DNA of 64,000 nucleotides from QQWI01 sp964522015 (GTDB taxonomy: Bacteria; Bacillota; Clostridia; Peptostreptococcales; Acidaminobacteraceae), in the NCBI GenBank assembly GCA_964522015.1, contig CAZFST010000009.1:1-64000 (forward strand), in the 5' to 3' direction. The notes under the pieces were generated by a model, which did not search any database, was not told where the DNA came from, and saw only the letters and a list, made by a program, of their open reading frames with translations. Below, in pieces: positions 52,221-60,850 of this stretch. The position numbers and the translations under genes are program-made. Numbering within the stretch: the stretch's first letter is position 1; each line of letters starts with the position of its first letter.

Positions 52221-53035
52221 GGCATCACCTCTCCAGCAACATTTTCTGTTACCCCTAAGTAAGCGACTTGGACCGCCGGATTGGCCTGTATTTCCTTAGG
52301 GGTGCCAATGGCCAGGAATTTCCCAAAACTGATCGCGCAGATACGGTCGCAGACATCCATGACTAACCGCATATCGTGCTCCACCAGTAGGACACTGCAC
52401 CCCAATCGATCCCGAATACTTCTGATGCGGTTTGCCAGCTCAATGGTTTCAACATCGTTTAGACCAGCAGCTGGTTCATCTAGGATAATCAACCTAGGGT
52501 TTGACATCAGGGTTCTAGCCAGTTCAACTTTTTTAAGAATGCCATAGGGTTGACCGGTGACTAATTGATTAGCCCTGTCGGTAATGCCTAATGTGTCTAA
52601 AATCGTCATGGCCTTCTCACGTTGCTCTCTTTCTTCCCGGCGATACTTGGGCAATCGCAACGCTTGCGCTACTAGACCAGACCGATAGGAAACATGGGCA
52701 CCAATGAGCACATTATCTAGTACCGTTAGCTCTCGAATTAGCTCTACATTTTGAAACGTTCGAACCAGTCCTAGGCCAATAATTTCATGGACTTTTTTTT
52801 CATTAAGCAGATGGACTTTTCCAGTTCTATCAGTGAAAAAGATACGGCCTGAAGTTGGCTTGTAAAACTGAGTTATGCAGTTAAATGCAGTTGTTTTACC
52901 TGCACCATTGGGGCCGATCAAGCCAAATACTTCACCCTCTCTCAAGCTGAATGATAAATCATCTACCGCTTTTAAGCCGCCAAAGGCAATGGATAGACCC
53001 TGTATCTCGAGAACTGTGCTAGACGCTGTGTTCAC
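52217..53035 (-). CDS. livG: branched-chain-type ABC ATPase LivG
   Basis: A 272-residue ATPase: Walker A GPNGAGKTT, FNCITQFYKPTSG, signature region VTGQPYGILKKVELARTL (LSGGQ replaced by QPYGI, as is common in LivG), Walker B LIILDEPAAGLN and LVEHDMRLVMDVCDRI. It starts at a GTG behind AAGGAGG and overlaps livM by 17 bp. Confidence 0.93.
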   Translation of the reverse strand: MNTASSTVLEIQGLSIAFGGLKAVDDLSFSLREGEVFGLIGPNGAGKTTAFNCITQFYKPTSGRIFFTDRTGKVHLLNEKKVHEIIGLGLVRTFQNVELIRELTVLDNVLIGAHVSYRSGLVAQALRLPKYRREEREQREKAMTILDTLGITDRANQLVTGQPYGILKKVELARTLMSNPRLIILDEPAAGLNDVETIELANRIRSIRDRLGCSVLLVEHDMRLVMDVCDRICAISFGKFLAIGTPKEIQANPAVQVAYLGVTENVAGEVMP

Positions 53036-54059
53036 GGCTAACCTCCTTTTGCTGACTTGGCTTCCCTTTAGTCATCAGCTTTTGCCATAGACGCTTAATG
53101 TCATGGCCTGCATAGATTAAACCATTTGGATAAAAAACCACTACTAGAATAATCAAAACCCCATTCAAGATATACGACACTTGGTTAAAATAAGGCAGCT
53201 GCTTTAAGAATAAGTCTGGTACTGCAAAGACAATAAAAGCCCCAAGCAATGTGCCATAGATAGACCGCAAACCACCGATTACAATCATGGCCATAAAATC
53301 CAGTGATAATTTCAGAGACCAAATACTCGGGTAGGAGTAGCGTATAAAGTGGACATAGAGAACACCGGCAACACTGGCGTAGCAAGTTGCTAAGGCAAAT
53401 GCTATCAAACGGTGTCGCAATAAATTGACGCCCATGGCCTGAGAGGCAGCTTCTGATCCCCTCATGGCATTTAATGCCCGACCTAGTCTCCCATTCATCA
53501 GGTTATACGTCAGTAACATCACAAGGATCAGTACAAATACCACCAGGTAGTAAGTTGTTGTACGGTCTAGTTCAAAACTGCCTAGAAGCGTTGGATAATC
53601 TGCTTTTTTTCCACTGAATCCATTTGTGAATAGATTGAATTCTTCAAAGGTTTTACGCATGACCTCAGCAACTGCTAAAGTGGCAATGGCCAAATAAATC
53701 CCTTCAATTTTTAAGGATACAAGTCCCACCAATATACCGAGTAAACTGGGTATGACCACTGCTGCGATTACAGCTATTTCAAATGGCCAGCCTAAATCTT
53801 GGGTAGCATAGGCGCTGATATAAGCAGCAAGACCCATAAAACCTGAGGTTCCCAATGAGATGAGTCCTGAATACCCCAGTAAAACATTTAAGCCTAATGC
53901 TGCGATAGCCAAGATGAAGGTGCCGCCTAAAGTGGTAATATAGCCGACTTTCATAAAGCCCATCTTTGCTGCCATTGGCACTAAAGCCAATAAAATACCG
54001 AGTAATATGAACTGTCCATAAGGGATTGCTCGGCTAAACTTGCTCTGTTTGATGTTCAT
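53019..54059 (-). CDS. livM: branched-chain-type ABC permease LivM
   Basis: A 346-residue permease with about ten hydrophobic segments. LGLNVLLGYSGLISLGTSGFMG and the EAA-like loop LNAMRGSEAASQAMGVN are typical of LivM. The C-terminus is charged (IKRLWQKLMTKGKP). AGGAGG precedes the ATG. Confidence 0.92.
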   Translation of the reverse strand: MNIKQSKFSRAIPYGQFILLGILLALVPMAAKMGFMKVGYITTLGGTFILAIAALGLNVLLGYSGLISLGTSGFMGLAAYISAYATQDLGWPFEIAVIAAVVIPSLLGILVGLVSLKIEGIYLAIATLAVAEVMRKTFEEFNLFTNGFSGKKADYPTLLGSFELDRTTTYYLVVFVLILVMLLTYNLMNGRLGRALNAMRGSEAASQAMGVNLLRHRLIAFALATCYASVAGVLYVHFIRYSYPSIWSLKLSLDFMAMIVIGGLRSIYGTLLGAFIVFAVPDLFLKQLPYFNQVSYILNGVLIILVVVFYPNGLIYAGHDIKRLWQKLMTKGKPSQQKEVSREHSV

Positions 54060-54071
54060 CGAACATGCCTC

Positions 54072-54947
54072 CTAGACCTTTTTCACGATTTTTTTCCCAA
54101 TCAAACCATAGGGTCTAAAGACTAAGAAAATGAGTATGAGAATATAGAGAATTTGTCCACCCCATACAGATGAAACATAGTACAGTAATAGATTGCGTAA
54201 AATACCAATCAGATAAGCGCCAAGTACTGGACCATAGAAGGTTTGAAAACCGCCTAGCACAACCGCTACCAAGGCAATAATCTGAATTTCATCCATAAGA
54301 CCCAGACTCACTGATGTCATTGGGGCTACCATAACCCCAGATAAAACACCTAGCACACCTGCCACGGCCCAAGCTCCTAAGGTCACGGTTTTTGTGGGAA
54401 CGCCCATTAACTTAGCAGTGGGTTCATTGGAAGCAGTGGCTCTTACCGCCAGACCTACTTTTGTACGCTGCAACACATAAAATAGCGCTACCATGACAGC
54501 AAAACCAAATAGGATATTAAAGAGTCCGTTATAGGATAAATCTGCACCCAGTATACTGATATTCCCCTGTTCAATGAGTCTAGGGAGCCTAAGAGGATCA
54601 ACGCCAAACAGCATAGGTGCTAAGCCCAGCATCACCATCACCAGACCTAAGGTCACAATCTGTTTGGCAACCGGTGACACTTTTTTTGTATGCCTTACAA
54701 TCACAATGTCGATGAGTAGGCCCATGACAATGGCACTGGATACGCCACCCATTATGGCCAGCCACAGGGGCCAGTGCAAGGTACTAAAGAAATACGTGAC
54801 CACAAAGGTATTGAACATAGCCACTGCACCCTGAGAGAAGTTTGTAATATTGGAGGTGCGCATCACGATAATGATGCCCAGGGATGCTAGAGCATATAAG
54901 CTTCCCGTTTCTAAACTTCTTAAAATGACCTGTAAAAAAGTACTCAT
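54072..54947 (-). CDS. livH: branched-chain-type ABC permease LivH
   Basis: A 291-residue permease: GSLYALASLGIIIVMRTSNI with NFSQGAVAMF near the N-terminus, GLAVRATASNEPTAKLMGVP (coupling loop) and QTFYGPVLGAYLIG. It is co-directional with the thiolase gene 11 bp upstream, which links transport to CoA metabolism. Confidence 0.92.
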   Translation of the reverse strand: MSTFLQVILRSLETGSLYALASLGIIIVMRTSNITNFSQGAVAMFNTFVVTYFFSTLHWPLWLAIMGGVSSAIVMGLLIDIVIVRHTKKVSPVAKQIVTLGLVMVMLGLAPMLFGVDPLRLPRLIEQGNISILGADLSYNGLFNILFGFAVMVALFYVLQRTKVGLAVRATASNEPTAKLMGVPTKTVTLGAWAVAGVLGVLSGVMVAPMTSVSLGLMDEIQIIALVAVVLGGFQTFYGPVLGAYLIGILRNLLLYYVSSVWGGQILYILILIFLVFRPYGLIGKKIVKKV

Positions 54948-54958
54948 TTAGCGGACCC

Positions 54959-56152
54959 TCATTTCCTTTCGACAAGTAATGCCGTACCTTGACCGCCGCC
55001 GATGCATAAAGTCGCCAGTCCTTTTTGGCTCTCGCGCTTTTCCATTTCATACAACAAGGTTACTAAAATTCTTGCCCCACTGGCTCCCACAGGGTGTCCC
55101 AGTGCTATGGCACCGCCATTGACATTTACTTTTGAAGCATCTAACTGTAAGTCCCTTACCACAGCTATGGACTGTGCCGCAAAAGCTTCGTTTGCTTCAA
55201 TCAAGTCAAGATCAGCCACTTGCCAAGAGGCTTTTTTAAGCGCCTTTTTTGTCGCCTCGTAGGGACCGTATCCCATGATTTCTGGTGCCAGTCCGCTAGA
55301 CCCATACCCAGCTATTGTGGCCAGTGGTTTAAGACCCAAAGCCTCACACTTTTCCTTGCTCATTAGCACTAACATTGCAGCCCCGTCATTGATGCCCGAT
55401 GCATTGCCTGCTGTAACGGTACCGTCCTTTTTAAAGGCGGGTCTCAACTTAGCTAAGGCCTCTAGAGTTGTGCCGGATTTAGGGTACTCATCTCTAGATA
55501 AAATCACTTCTCCCTGACGGGTTTTTAAATTCACAGGGGCAATCTCTGCATCAAATCGTCCATTTTCTTGGGCAATTTGAGCCTTGATTTGAGAAGCCAG
55601 CGCAAATTCATCTTGTTCTTCTCTGCCAATCCCCCATTTTTCAGCGATGTTTTCTGCAGTAATGCCCATATGATAACCATGAAAAGCATCTGTTAAGGCA
55701 TCTTTAATCACGGTATCTTCAAGGGTTGCATGGCCTAATCTTCCACCGTAACGACCACTGGGCATCACATAGGGTGCTTGGCTCATATTTTCTGTCCCGC
55801 CGCAAAGGAGAACTTCTGCATCCCCCATTGCAATGATTTGCGCCCCTAAACTCACGGCTCTAAGGCCAGAACCACAAAGCATATTCAAGGTTGTCGCATT
55901 GGCAGTTTCTAAAATGCCACTGCCCATGGCAATTTGTCTGGCCACATTTTGCCCTAAACCCGCCGATAGTATATTGCCAACTAACACATCTTCCACAATC
56001 TCCGGGGCAATACCAGCCCTTGACATTGCAGCTTTTGCGGCCACAACCCCAAGTTCCACCGCAGATACATCTTTCAAAATACCGCCAAAACTTCCTACTG
56101 GGGTTCTGGCAGCCCCCACAATAACCACTTCTCGTGTGATGATTTGACTCAT
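54959..56152 (-). CDS. thlA: acetyl-CoA C-acetyltransferase (thiolase)
   Basis: A 397-residue thiolase: VGAARTPVGSFGG, nucleophile Cys in NMLCGSGLRAVSLGAQ, GGTENMSQAPY, NEAFAAQSIAVV, GGAIALGHPVGASGARI and LCIGGGQGTALLVER with the second Cys. Length and motifs match short-chain AtoB/ThlA enzymes joining or cleaving acetoacetyl-CoA. The gap upstream (56153-56304) holds no gene. Confidence 0.95.
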   Translation of the reverse strand: MSQIITREVVIVGAARTPVGSFGGILKDVSAVELGVVAAKAAMSRAGIAPEIVEDVLVGNILSAGLGQNVARQIAMGSGILETANATTLNMLCGSGLRAVSLGAQIIAMGDAEVLLCGGTENMSQAPYVMPSGRYGGRLGHATLEDTVIKDALTDAFHGYHMGITAENIAEKWGIGREEQDEFALASQIKAQIAQENGRFDAEIAPVNLKTRQGEVILSRDEYPKSGTTLEALAKLRPAFKKDGTVTAGNASGINDGAAMLVLMSKEKCEALGLKPLATIAGYGSSGLAPEIMGYGPYEATKKALKKASWQVADLDLIEANEAFAAQSIAVVRDLQLDASKVNVNGGAIALGHPVGASGARILVTLLYEMEKRESQKGLATLCIGGGQGTALLVERK

Positions 56153-56304
56153 GGCACTCTCCCCTTTTCTCTTTTGTTGCCTGGCCAGGCGTCAGGCTTA
56201 GCAATTACCTTGGCATCCAGTTTAGTACCCACTTTAGCATCCGCTTTTCGCCTAACTTACCACCCACTTCGGCAACCGCCTTGGTTCCTGGCGCACTGCC
56301 TAAC

Positions 56305-57114
56305 CTATTCCCCTTGAAGAAAGGTTTCCACGGCTTCACAAAATGCACCTTGCACTTCGTACATACTGGCATGCCCAGCTCCTGCAAGGACCACCAACTT
56401 TGCATCTTTAAGCCCTGCGGCAATGGCATGTTGATGAGGCAAGGGTGTCAAGGTATCACTATCCGCACCGATCAAGAGGGTCGGCACATGGATTTTTTCC
56501 AGTACTTGCCGTGCATCGTGATCGTCAGCGCTCTTGACAAGTCTGACAAACCGATCAAACCACTCAGGTGTAAGAAGGGTCTTGAGGGCTTCTCTTCGCT
56601 CTTCAAGCCAAGAAAAATGGGCATCGTAGAAGGCTTCAGAATAAATATCGGGCATGGCCACATCAAAAAACACTCCAGCATCATAGGTAAGAGCGATGGC
56701 TGTCCAGGCTGCTCCAATGGCTTTGAGTCTTGCACCGGTTCTGAGGGTCGTGTTGGCCAAAATCAAGCGATCCGGTGCCATATCAAGGTCTTGTAGCATG
56801 GGCAGCAAATGGAGGGCCACCTCCCCGCCATAAGAAATGCCCAGTAAGTCATAGTGATCCAGTACCAAATGTTTAAGCCATTGGACCATCCGTAGAGCTA
56901 CATCTTCTAGATTATATGTATCACTGGGATAAGTCTCTGAGCGCCCTTGGTCTGGGAAATCCACCAAGATCACTTCGCGATTTTTGGCCATCATTGGCAA
57001 TAAGGCATACCAGCTTTCGGTTTGCATCATAATGCCATTGAATACGATCAGGGGTTTCCCTTCCCCGTGGCGTTCGTAATAGAGTTGATGGCCATCTAAA
57101 TTATGATAAGCCAT
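56305..57114 (-). CDS. alpha/beta hydrolase
   Basis: A 269-residue protein of the alpha/beta hydrolase fold: HGEGKPLIVFNGIMM (oxyanion region), VDFPDQGRSE, nucleophile LLGISYGGEVAL (G-x-S-x-G), IGADSDTLTP (Asp) and GAGHASMYE (His). It resembles C-C bond or ester hydrolases. It overlaps the upstream hydrolase gene by 14 bp; substrates are probably related to the transported acid. Confidence 0.87.
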   Translation of the reverse strand: MAYHNLDGHQLYYERHGEGKPLIVFNGIMMQTESWYALLPMMAKNREVILVDFPDQGRSETYPSDTYNLEDVALRMVQWLKHLVLDHYDLLGISYGGEVALHLLPMLQDLDMAPDRLILANTTLRTGARLKAIGAAWTAIALTYDAGVFFDVAMPDIYSEAFYDAHFSWLEERREALKTLLTPEWFDRFVRLVKSADDHDARQVLEKIHVPTLLIGADSDTLTPLPHQHAIAAGLKDAKLVVLAGAGHASMYEVQGAFCEAVETFLQGE

Positions 57115-58009
57115 GGATATGGGCCTCGATTAACCCAGTCACTGCCTCAAGATTGTCAATTAGAGGATTATGGCCACACCCTATGAGCTTTTGATAATTG
57201 ACTGCGCCTTTTAATCCCGCAACAATCTCATCTGTCATATACTGGGGCACCACAAGGTCTTTTTCACCATAGAGCACAAGGGTCGGTTGGAAAATCTGAT
57301 CTGCCAACCCTGTGCCTTGTGCATAGGCCGTGTCTCTTGTTGTCAAATTAAACCGAGTCAAGGCATAATCAATATCCACAAGGTTGCGCTGGGTCAACAT
57401 ATCCTCCAAGTATTCATTATAAAGATCATCCCTAGGCTTTTGGCCTGCAACGTAAATCAGCATATCCCAAAGGCCTTTGTAGTAAGCCTTGTCTTTTTCA
57501 ACTAAGGCCTTTAGCACTGGGGCCACTTGAACAGGGTCTGCCTCAATGTCTGCCTTTGTCAGCAGGGGTTGGGTTAGAATCGGTTGGAAATCCGGTCCCT
57601 TTTTAAACATGGGGTATCCTGACAAACCCACAGATGACATCAAGATTAGAGAAGCCACCCTGCTAGGGTATCGTCCTGCTAAACTCATGGCCACCCCACC
57701 CCCAGTTGACCAACCAAATACATGGGCATGTTTCAAGTTCAAGGCTCCCATGGCCTGATCCACATCATCTGCCAGTTGGTGAAGACTATCAAAGGACTGG
57801 TGATAAGAACTGGCCCCCATGCCTCTTAAGTCAAATGCAATCACAGAAAATTGATTTTCCAGTGCTGCCATTAGAATTTCCACATGCTTAGAAGAACTCA
57901 TATTACCGTGGATTAGCACCACTAAAGGACCGGTGGTCCCACCTTGGCGATAGGCAATGTCTTCGCCGTTGACGTGGACTGTTTTTACAGCATAATTTTT
58001 AAGTATCAT
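57101..58009 (-). CDS. alpha/beta hydrolase
   Basis: A 302-residue alpha/beta hydrolase: VVLIHGNMSSSKHVEIL, AFDLRGMGASSYHQ, nucleophile VFGWSTGGGVAMSLA, YGEKDLVVPQ and IGCGHNPLID. All triad residues are visible. It is distinct from its neighbour (about one-third longer cap region between SSVGLSGYPMF and the Asp motif). AAGGAGG precedes the ATG. Confidence 0.87.
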   Translation of the reverse strand: MILKNYAVKTVHVNGEDIAYRQGGTTGPLVVLIHGNMSSSKHVEILMAALENQFSVIAFDLRGMGASSYHQSFDSLHQLADDVDQAMGALNLKHAHVFGWSTGGGVAMSLAGRYPSRVASLILMSSVGLSGYPMFKKGPDFQPILTQPLLTKADIEADPVQVAPVLKALVEKDKAYYKGLWDMLIYVAGQKPRDDLYNEYLEDMLTQRNLVDIDYALTRFNLTTRDTAYAQGTGLADQIFQPTLVLYGEKDLVVPQYMTDEIVAGLKGAVNYQKLIGCGHNPLIDNLEAVTGLIEAHIHGLS

Positions 58010-58067
58010 CTCAACCTCCTTAATGAACCCTCATCTTTTATCCTTTTCCCATTTTTCCTTTTGTCCC

Positions 58068-60446
58068 TTACTCGTAGATCATCTGCAGTCTTTTGGCCTC
58101 CTCAATTAGGGATTCCCTAAAATCAGGATGGGCGATGCCGACTAAGAGTCGTACACGTTCTGAAACTGAGGTGCCTCTAAGACTTGCTATCCCGTATTCT
58201 GTCACCACATAATCCACATCACTTCTGGATAATGTCACCGCAGCCCCTTCTTTTAATCGGGGTACAATTTTAGAAATCATTTTTCTAGAGCCGTCCCCTT
58301 GTTTTACCGATGCGGTTGCATAGAGGGCAATAAAGGATTTCCCCTCTTTTGCGATTTGTGCGCCAATCGCCGTGTCCGCCTGACCACCGGTACCTGAAAA
58401 CTGCATGTGACCAATGGATTCAGAGCAACACTGTCCCGTTAAATCAATTTCAATTGTTGTATTCACCGACACCATTTTGTGGTTTTGTCCGATCACGTAG
58501 GGATTATTCACATAGTGACCGTCGAGAATCAGGACCGATGGATTGTCGTTTATAAAGTCATACAAGCGCTTGGTTCCAAGGGCAAAGGTTGCTACGATCC
58601 GATTGGGATGCAGGGTTTTGTCCTTGCCATTGACCGCCCCACTTTGGATGAGATCAATCATGCCATCGGTAAACATTTCTGTGTGAATGCCCAGGTTGTG
58701 CTTCCCTAAAAGTGCTTGTGTTACGGCATTGGGAATACCGCCAATGCCTAGCTGAAGGGTTGAACCATCGGATACCTGCTGACCTATCAATTGGCCGATC
58801 ACAAGATCCCGTTGGTTTAGGGCTGTGATGGGCAGTTCTGGTAATTGGTAATCCACTGGCACAAGTCCATCGATTTCTGACAGGTGGACAAGGGTATCTC
58901 CAAAGGTTCGAGGGACATTAGGATTCATTTCCAGCATCACATAATCTGCGGCTTCCACCATTTGCCTTTCATAAGTGGCACTGAGCCCCAAAGACACATA
59001 GCCATGGGCATCCACTGTGCTACAAGTTCCCACAAACATGGTGACCGGACGATGGTGTTGCCGTTTTTTACCAGCCAGATGCAGGTGATTTGGAATGTAG
59101 CTGGATTGCCCCCTGGTATGGGCTTCCCGAATTGCCCCGGAGTAAAACCAACCCTCCATCACGAATGACCCCCGATACTGGGGATCTTCAAAATAGGGAT
59201 ACCGGCCCATGGGCAGACAATTTGAAACCACCACACCCTTTAAATCTGCATTGTCACCGGCCAGGTGCAGCTGCTGTAAAAACTGCTGAGGCTCTGCTGC
59301 AGCCAGTGCAGACACAATATGGTCACCGCTCTTAATCCGTTTAAGCACAGCCTCAGTGGTAGTAATTTTTTGCGCCACCGCCTGGGGATATTCAACCTGA
59401 TAAGGTCCCCATTTCACAATGCCACAAGCCCAAGCATAACCGATTCCAGCGGCCACCATTGCCACAGTAGAGCCCGCCTTGACTTTCCCACTTTCCAGTC
59501 CCAGCTGCAGGGACAAGATTTGATCGATTTGCCCCATGTGTCCGTAACGTTCTAAATAAATACTCTGCTCACGGGTTAACCCAAGGGTTTCTAGCATGGC
59601 ATCGTGCATGGAACGCTTAAAATGCAATATCGCCAAATAATCAATATCACCCCGGTCCATTTGGGATTGACCTAAGGCTTGATCTATACAGCTGAGCCAG
59701 TTGTCCATGGACACCGCATTCAGTCTGCTTTTCATATGATCAGCATCTAAAAGCTTCAAGCTTTTTGCCGCCAACGCCGCATTTTCAGCGGTAATGGGAC
59801 AGACCGTGCCACCATATCTGACTCCCGCATCTCGGGCCATGGAACCGTCACTCATCACAGCAGTTCCAAGAATCACATTCTCCCCAAGATTTCTCTTAAG
59901 CAGCAAGGCCCCACCACCAGCAGACAAATTGAACATCATGGACATATTGGGATCCCCATAGTCCACCAGATCCCCATTTCGGTAACCCCCGACAATCAGG
60001 GCCACCTCTAATCTTTGGTCTGAAAGCATCATATCTTTGGCAATTTTCAAAGCACTTACGGCTGTGCAACACCGCTGCTGAACATCCAGTGCCCAAGCAT
60101 TAGTGGCCCCAATTTGCTCCTGAATATAAATCCCCGAAGTCGTAAGTGGATATTCTTTCCATTCTTCCCCAATACATAAAATTAAATCAATATCTTTTGG
60201 GTCCAAACCCGTTCTGCGCAGCGCATCCTGAGCTGCATAAACCCCCATGGCCTGGGTCCCATCCTCCGGGTCCGTCGGCACTGGCTTTTCAATAATGCCT
60301 AACTTCTCAACCACACTGGCCTCTGTCCAAACACCCTGAGTCCCATGAGCAATTTCCCCAGCGGTCATCCTAGCCTTAGGCAAGTAAAGACCAATCCCTA
60401 GAATACCAACATGAGCATCTGGCCCAATCATTTTTTTCTCTTTCAT
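58068..60446 (-). CDS. fusion of KASIII-like ketoacyl synthase and CoA-transferase
   Basis: A 792-residue two-enzyme protein. Residues 1-350 have a FabH/KASIII thiolase fold (GILGIGLYLPKARMTAGEI, DVQQRCCTAVSALKIAKD with Cys126/127 at the nucleophile position, LHFKRSMH with His275). The usual GN-x-x-S Asn motif is replaced by YGHMGQID (His303). Residues 355-792 are a CoA-transferase of the 4-hydroxybutyrate/acetate type (FVGTCSTVDAHGYVSLG, LGIGGIPNAV, HTEMFTDGMIDL with the expected catalytic Glu590, SGTGGQAD, TEYGIASLRG). It is the first gene behind the sigma-54 promoter. The natural reaction is unknown; activation of an acid to CoA followed by condensation, or the reverse cleavage, is plausible. 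Confidence 0.88.
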   Translation of the reverse strand: MKEKKMIGPDAHVGILGIGLYLPKARMTAGEIAHGTQGVWTEASVVEKLGIIEKPVPTDPEDGTQAMGVYAAQDALRRTGLDPKDIDLILCIGEEWKEYPLTTSGIYIQEQIGATNAWALDVQQRCCTAVSALKIAKDMMLSDQRLEVALIVGGYRNGDLVDYGDPNMSMMFNLSAGGGALLLKRNLGENVILGTAVMSDGSMARDAGVRYGGTVCPITAENAALAAKSLKLLDADHMKSRLNAVSMDNWLSCIDQALGQSQMDRGDIDYLAILHFKRSMHDAMLETLGLTREQSIYLERYGHMGQIDQILSLQLGLESGKVKAGSTVAMVAAGIGYAWACGIVKWGPYQVEYPQAVAQKITTTEAVLKRIKSGDHIVSALAAAEPQQFLQQLHLAGDNADLKGVVVSNCLPMGRYPYFEDPQYRGSFVMEGWFYSGAIREAHTRGQSSYIPNHLHLAGKKRQHHRPVTMFVGTCSTVDAHGYVSLGLSATYERQMVEAADYVMLEMNPNVPRTFGDTLVHLSEIDGLVPVDYQLPELPITALNQRDLVIGQLIGQQVSDGSTLQLGIGGIPNAVTQALLGKHNLGIHTEMFTDGMIDLIQSGAVNGKDKTLHPNRIVATFALGTKRLYDFINDNPSVLILDGHYVNNPYVIGQNHKMVSVNTTIEIDLTGQCCSESIGHMQFSGTGGQADTAIGAQIAKEGKSFIALYATASVKQGDGSRKMISKIVPRLKEGAAVTLSRSDVDYVVTEYGIASLRGTSVSERVRLLVGIAHPDFRESLIEEAKRLQMIYE

Positions 60447-60491
60447 ACCTGCCTCACTTCAAGGTTATTGTTCATACGCAAACATAACTAT

Positions 60492-60507
60492 AGCAAGACC
60501 CATGCCA
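60492..60507 (-). promoter_or_regulatory. sigma-54 promoter
   Basis: TGGCAT-GGGTC-TTGCT on the minus strand matches the -24/-12 consensus TGGCAC-N5-TTGCW with one change. It lies 46 bases upstream of the KASIII/CoA-transferase start and downstream of the sigma-54 activator gene. Confidence 0.85.
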
Positions 60508-60770
60508 AAGTGAAACCGTTTCCATGGTATTTGACTCTGCGGCCCCTTAGTGTGGCCTTAAAGCCAGTAAAATAGGGATTCATGGGATGACGAGTCTCTT
60601 TTACCGCCGTCGGGTTGGTCACCATTAAGAGTTTTAGCCCCTCTTGATGCCCAAAATCAGTGCCCGAAAAACAGACAGTGCATGAAAAACATACAATTCA
60701 GAATTCTTGTGCGCCTTATCTAAGAATACGTCTTTTTTCAAGGCTTGTGAAGTGTGAAAAGGTTACAGAA

Positions 60771-60784
60771 ATCCGTATTCGGAT
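60771..60784. promoter_or_regulatory. possible activator-binding palindrome
   Basis: ATCCG-TATT-CGGAT is a perfect inverted repeat. A closely related one, TGTCCGTATTTCGGACA (60803-60819), forms the tip of the adjacent terminator. The pair lies 265-310 bp upstream of the sigma-54 promoter, a reasonable enhancer position. The rest of 60510-60770 shows nothing else I can name. Confidence 0.4.
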
Positions 60785-60787
60785 AAA

Positions 60788-60824
60788 AAAAAGAAAAGCG
60801 AGTGTCCGTATTTCGGACACTCGC
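60788..60824 (-). terminator. terminator of the sigma-54 activator gene
   Basis: GCGAGTGTCC pairs with GGACACTCGC, followed by TTTTCTTTTTTTT on the minus strand, 27 bases past the stop. Confidence 0.9.
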
Positions 60825-60850
60825 TACAAAAGCTATTTATGGTTTTTACG

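Noticed and set aside
56153..56304. Extra coding region between the thiolase and hydrolase genes
   Set aside because: The frame spanning it is out of phase with both genes and is low-complexity; no start with a ribosome site.
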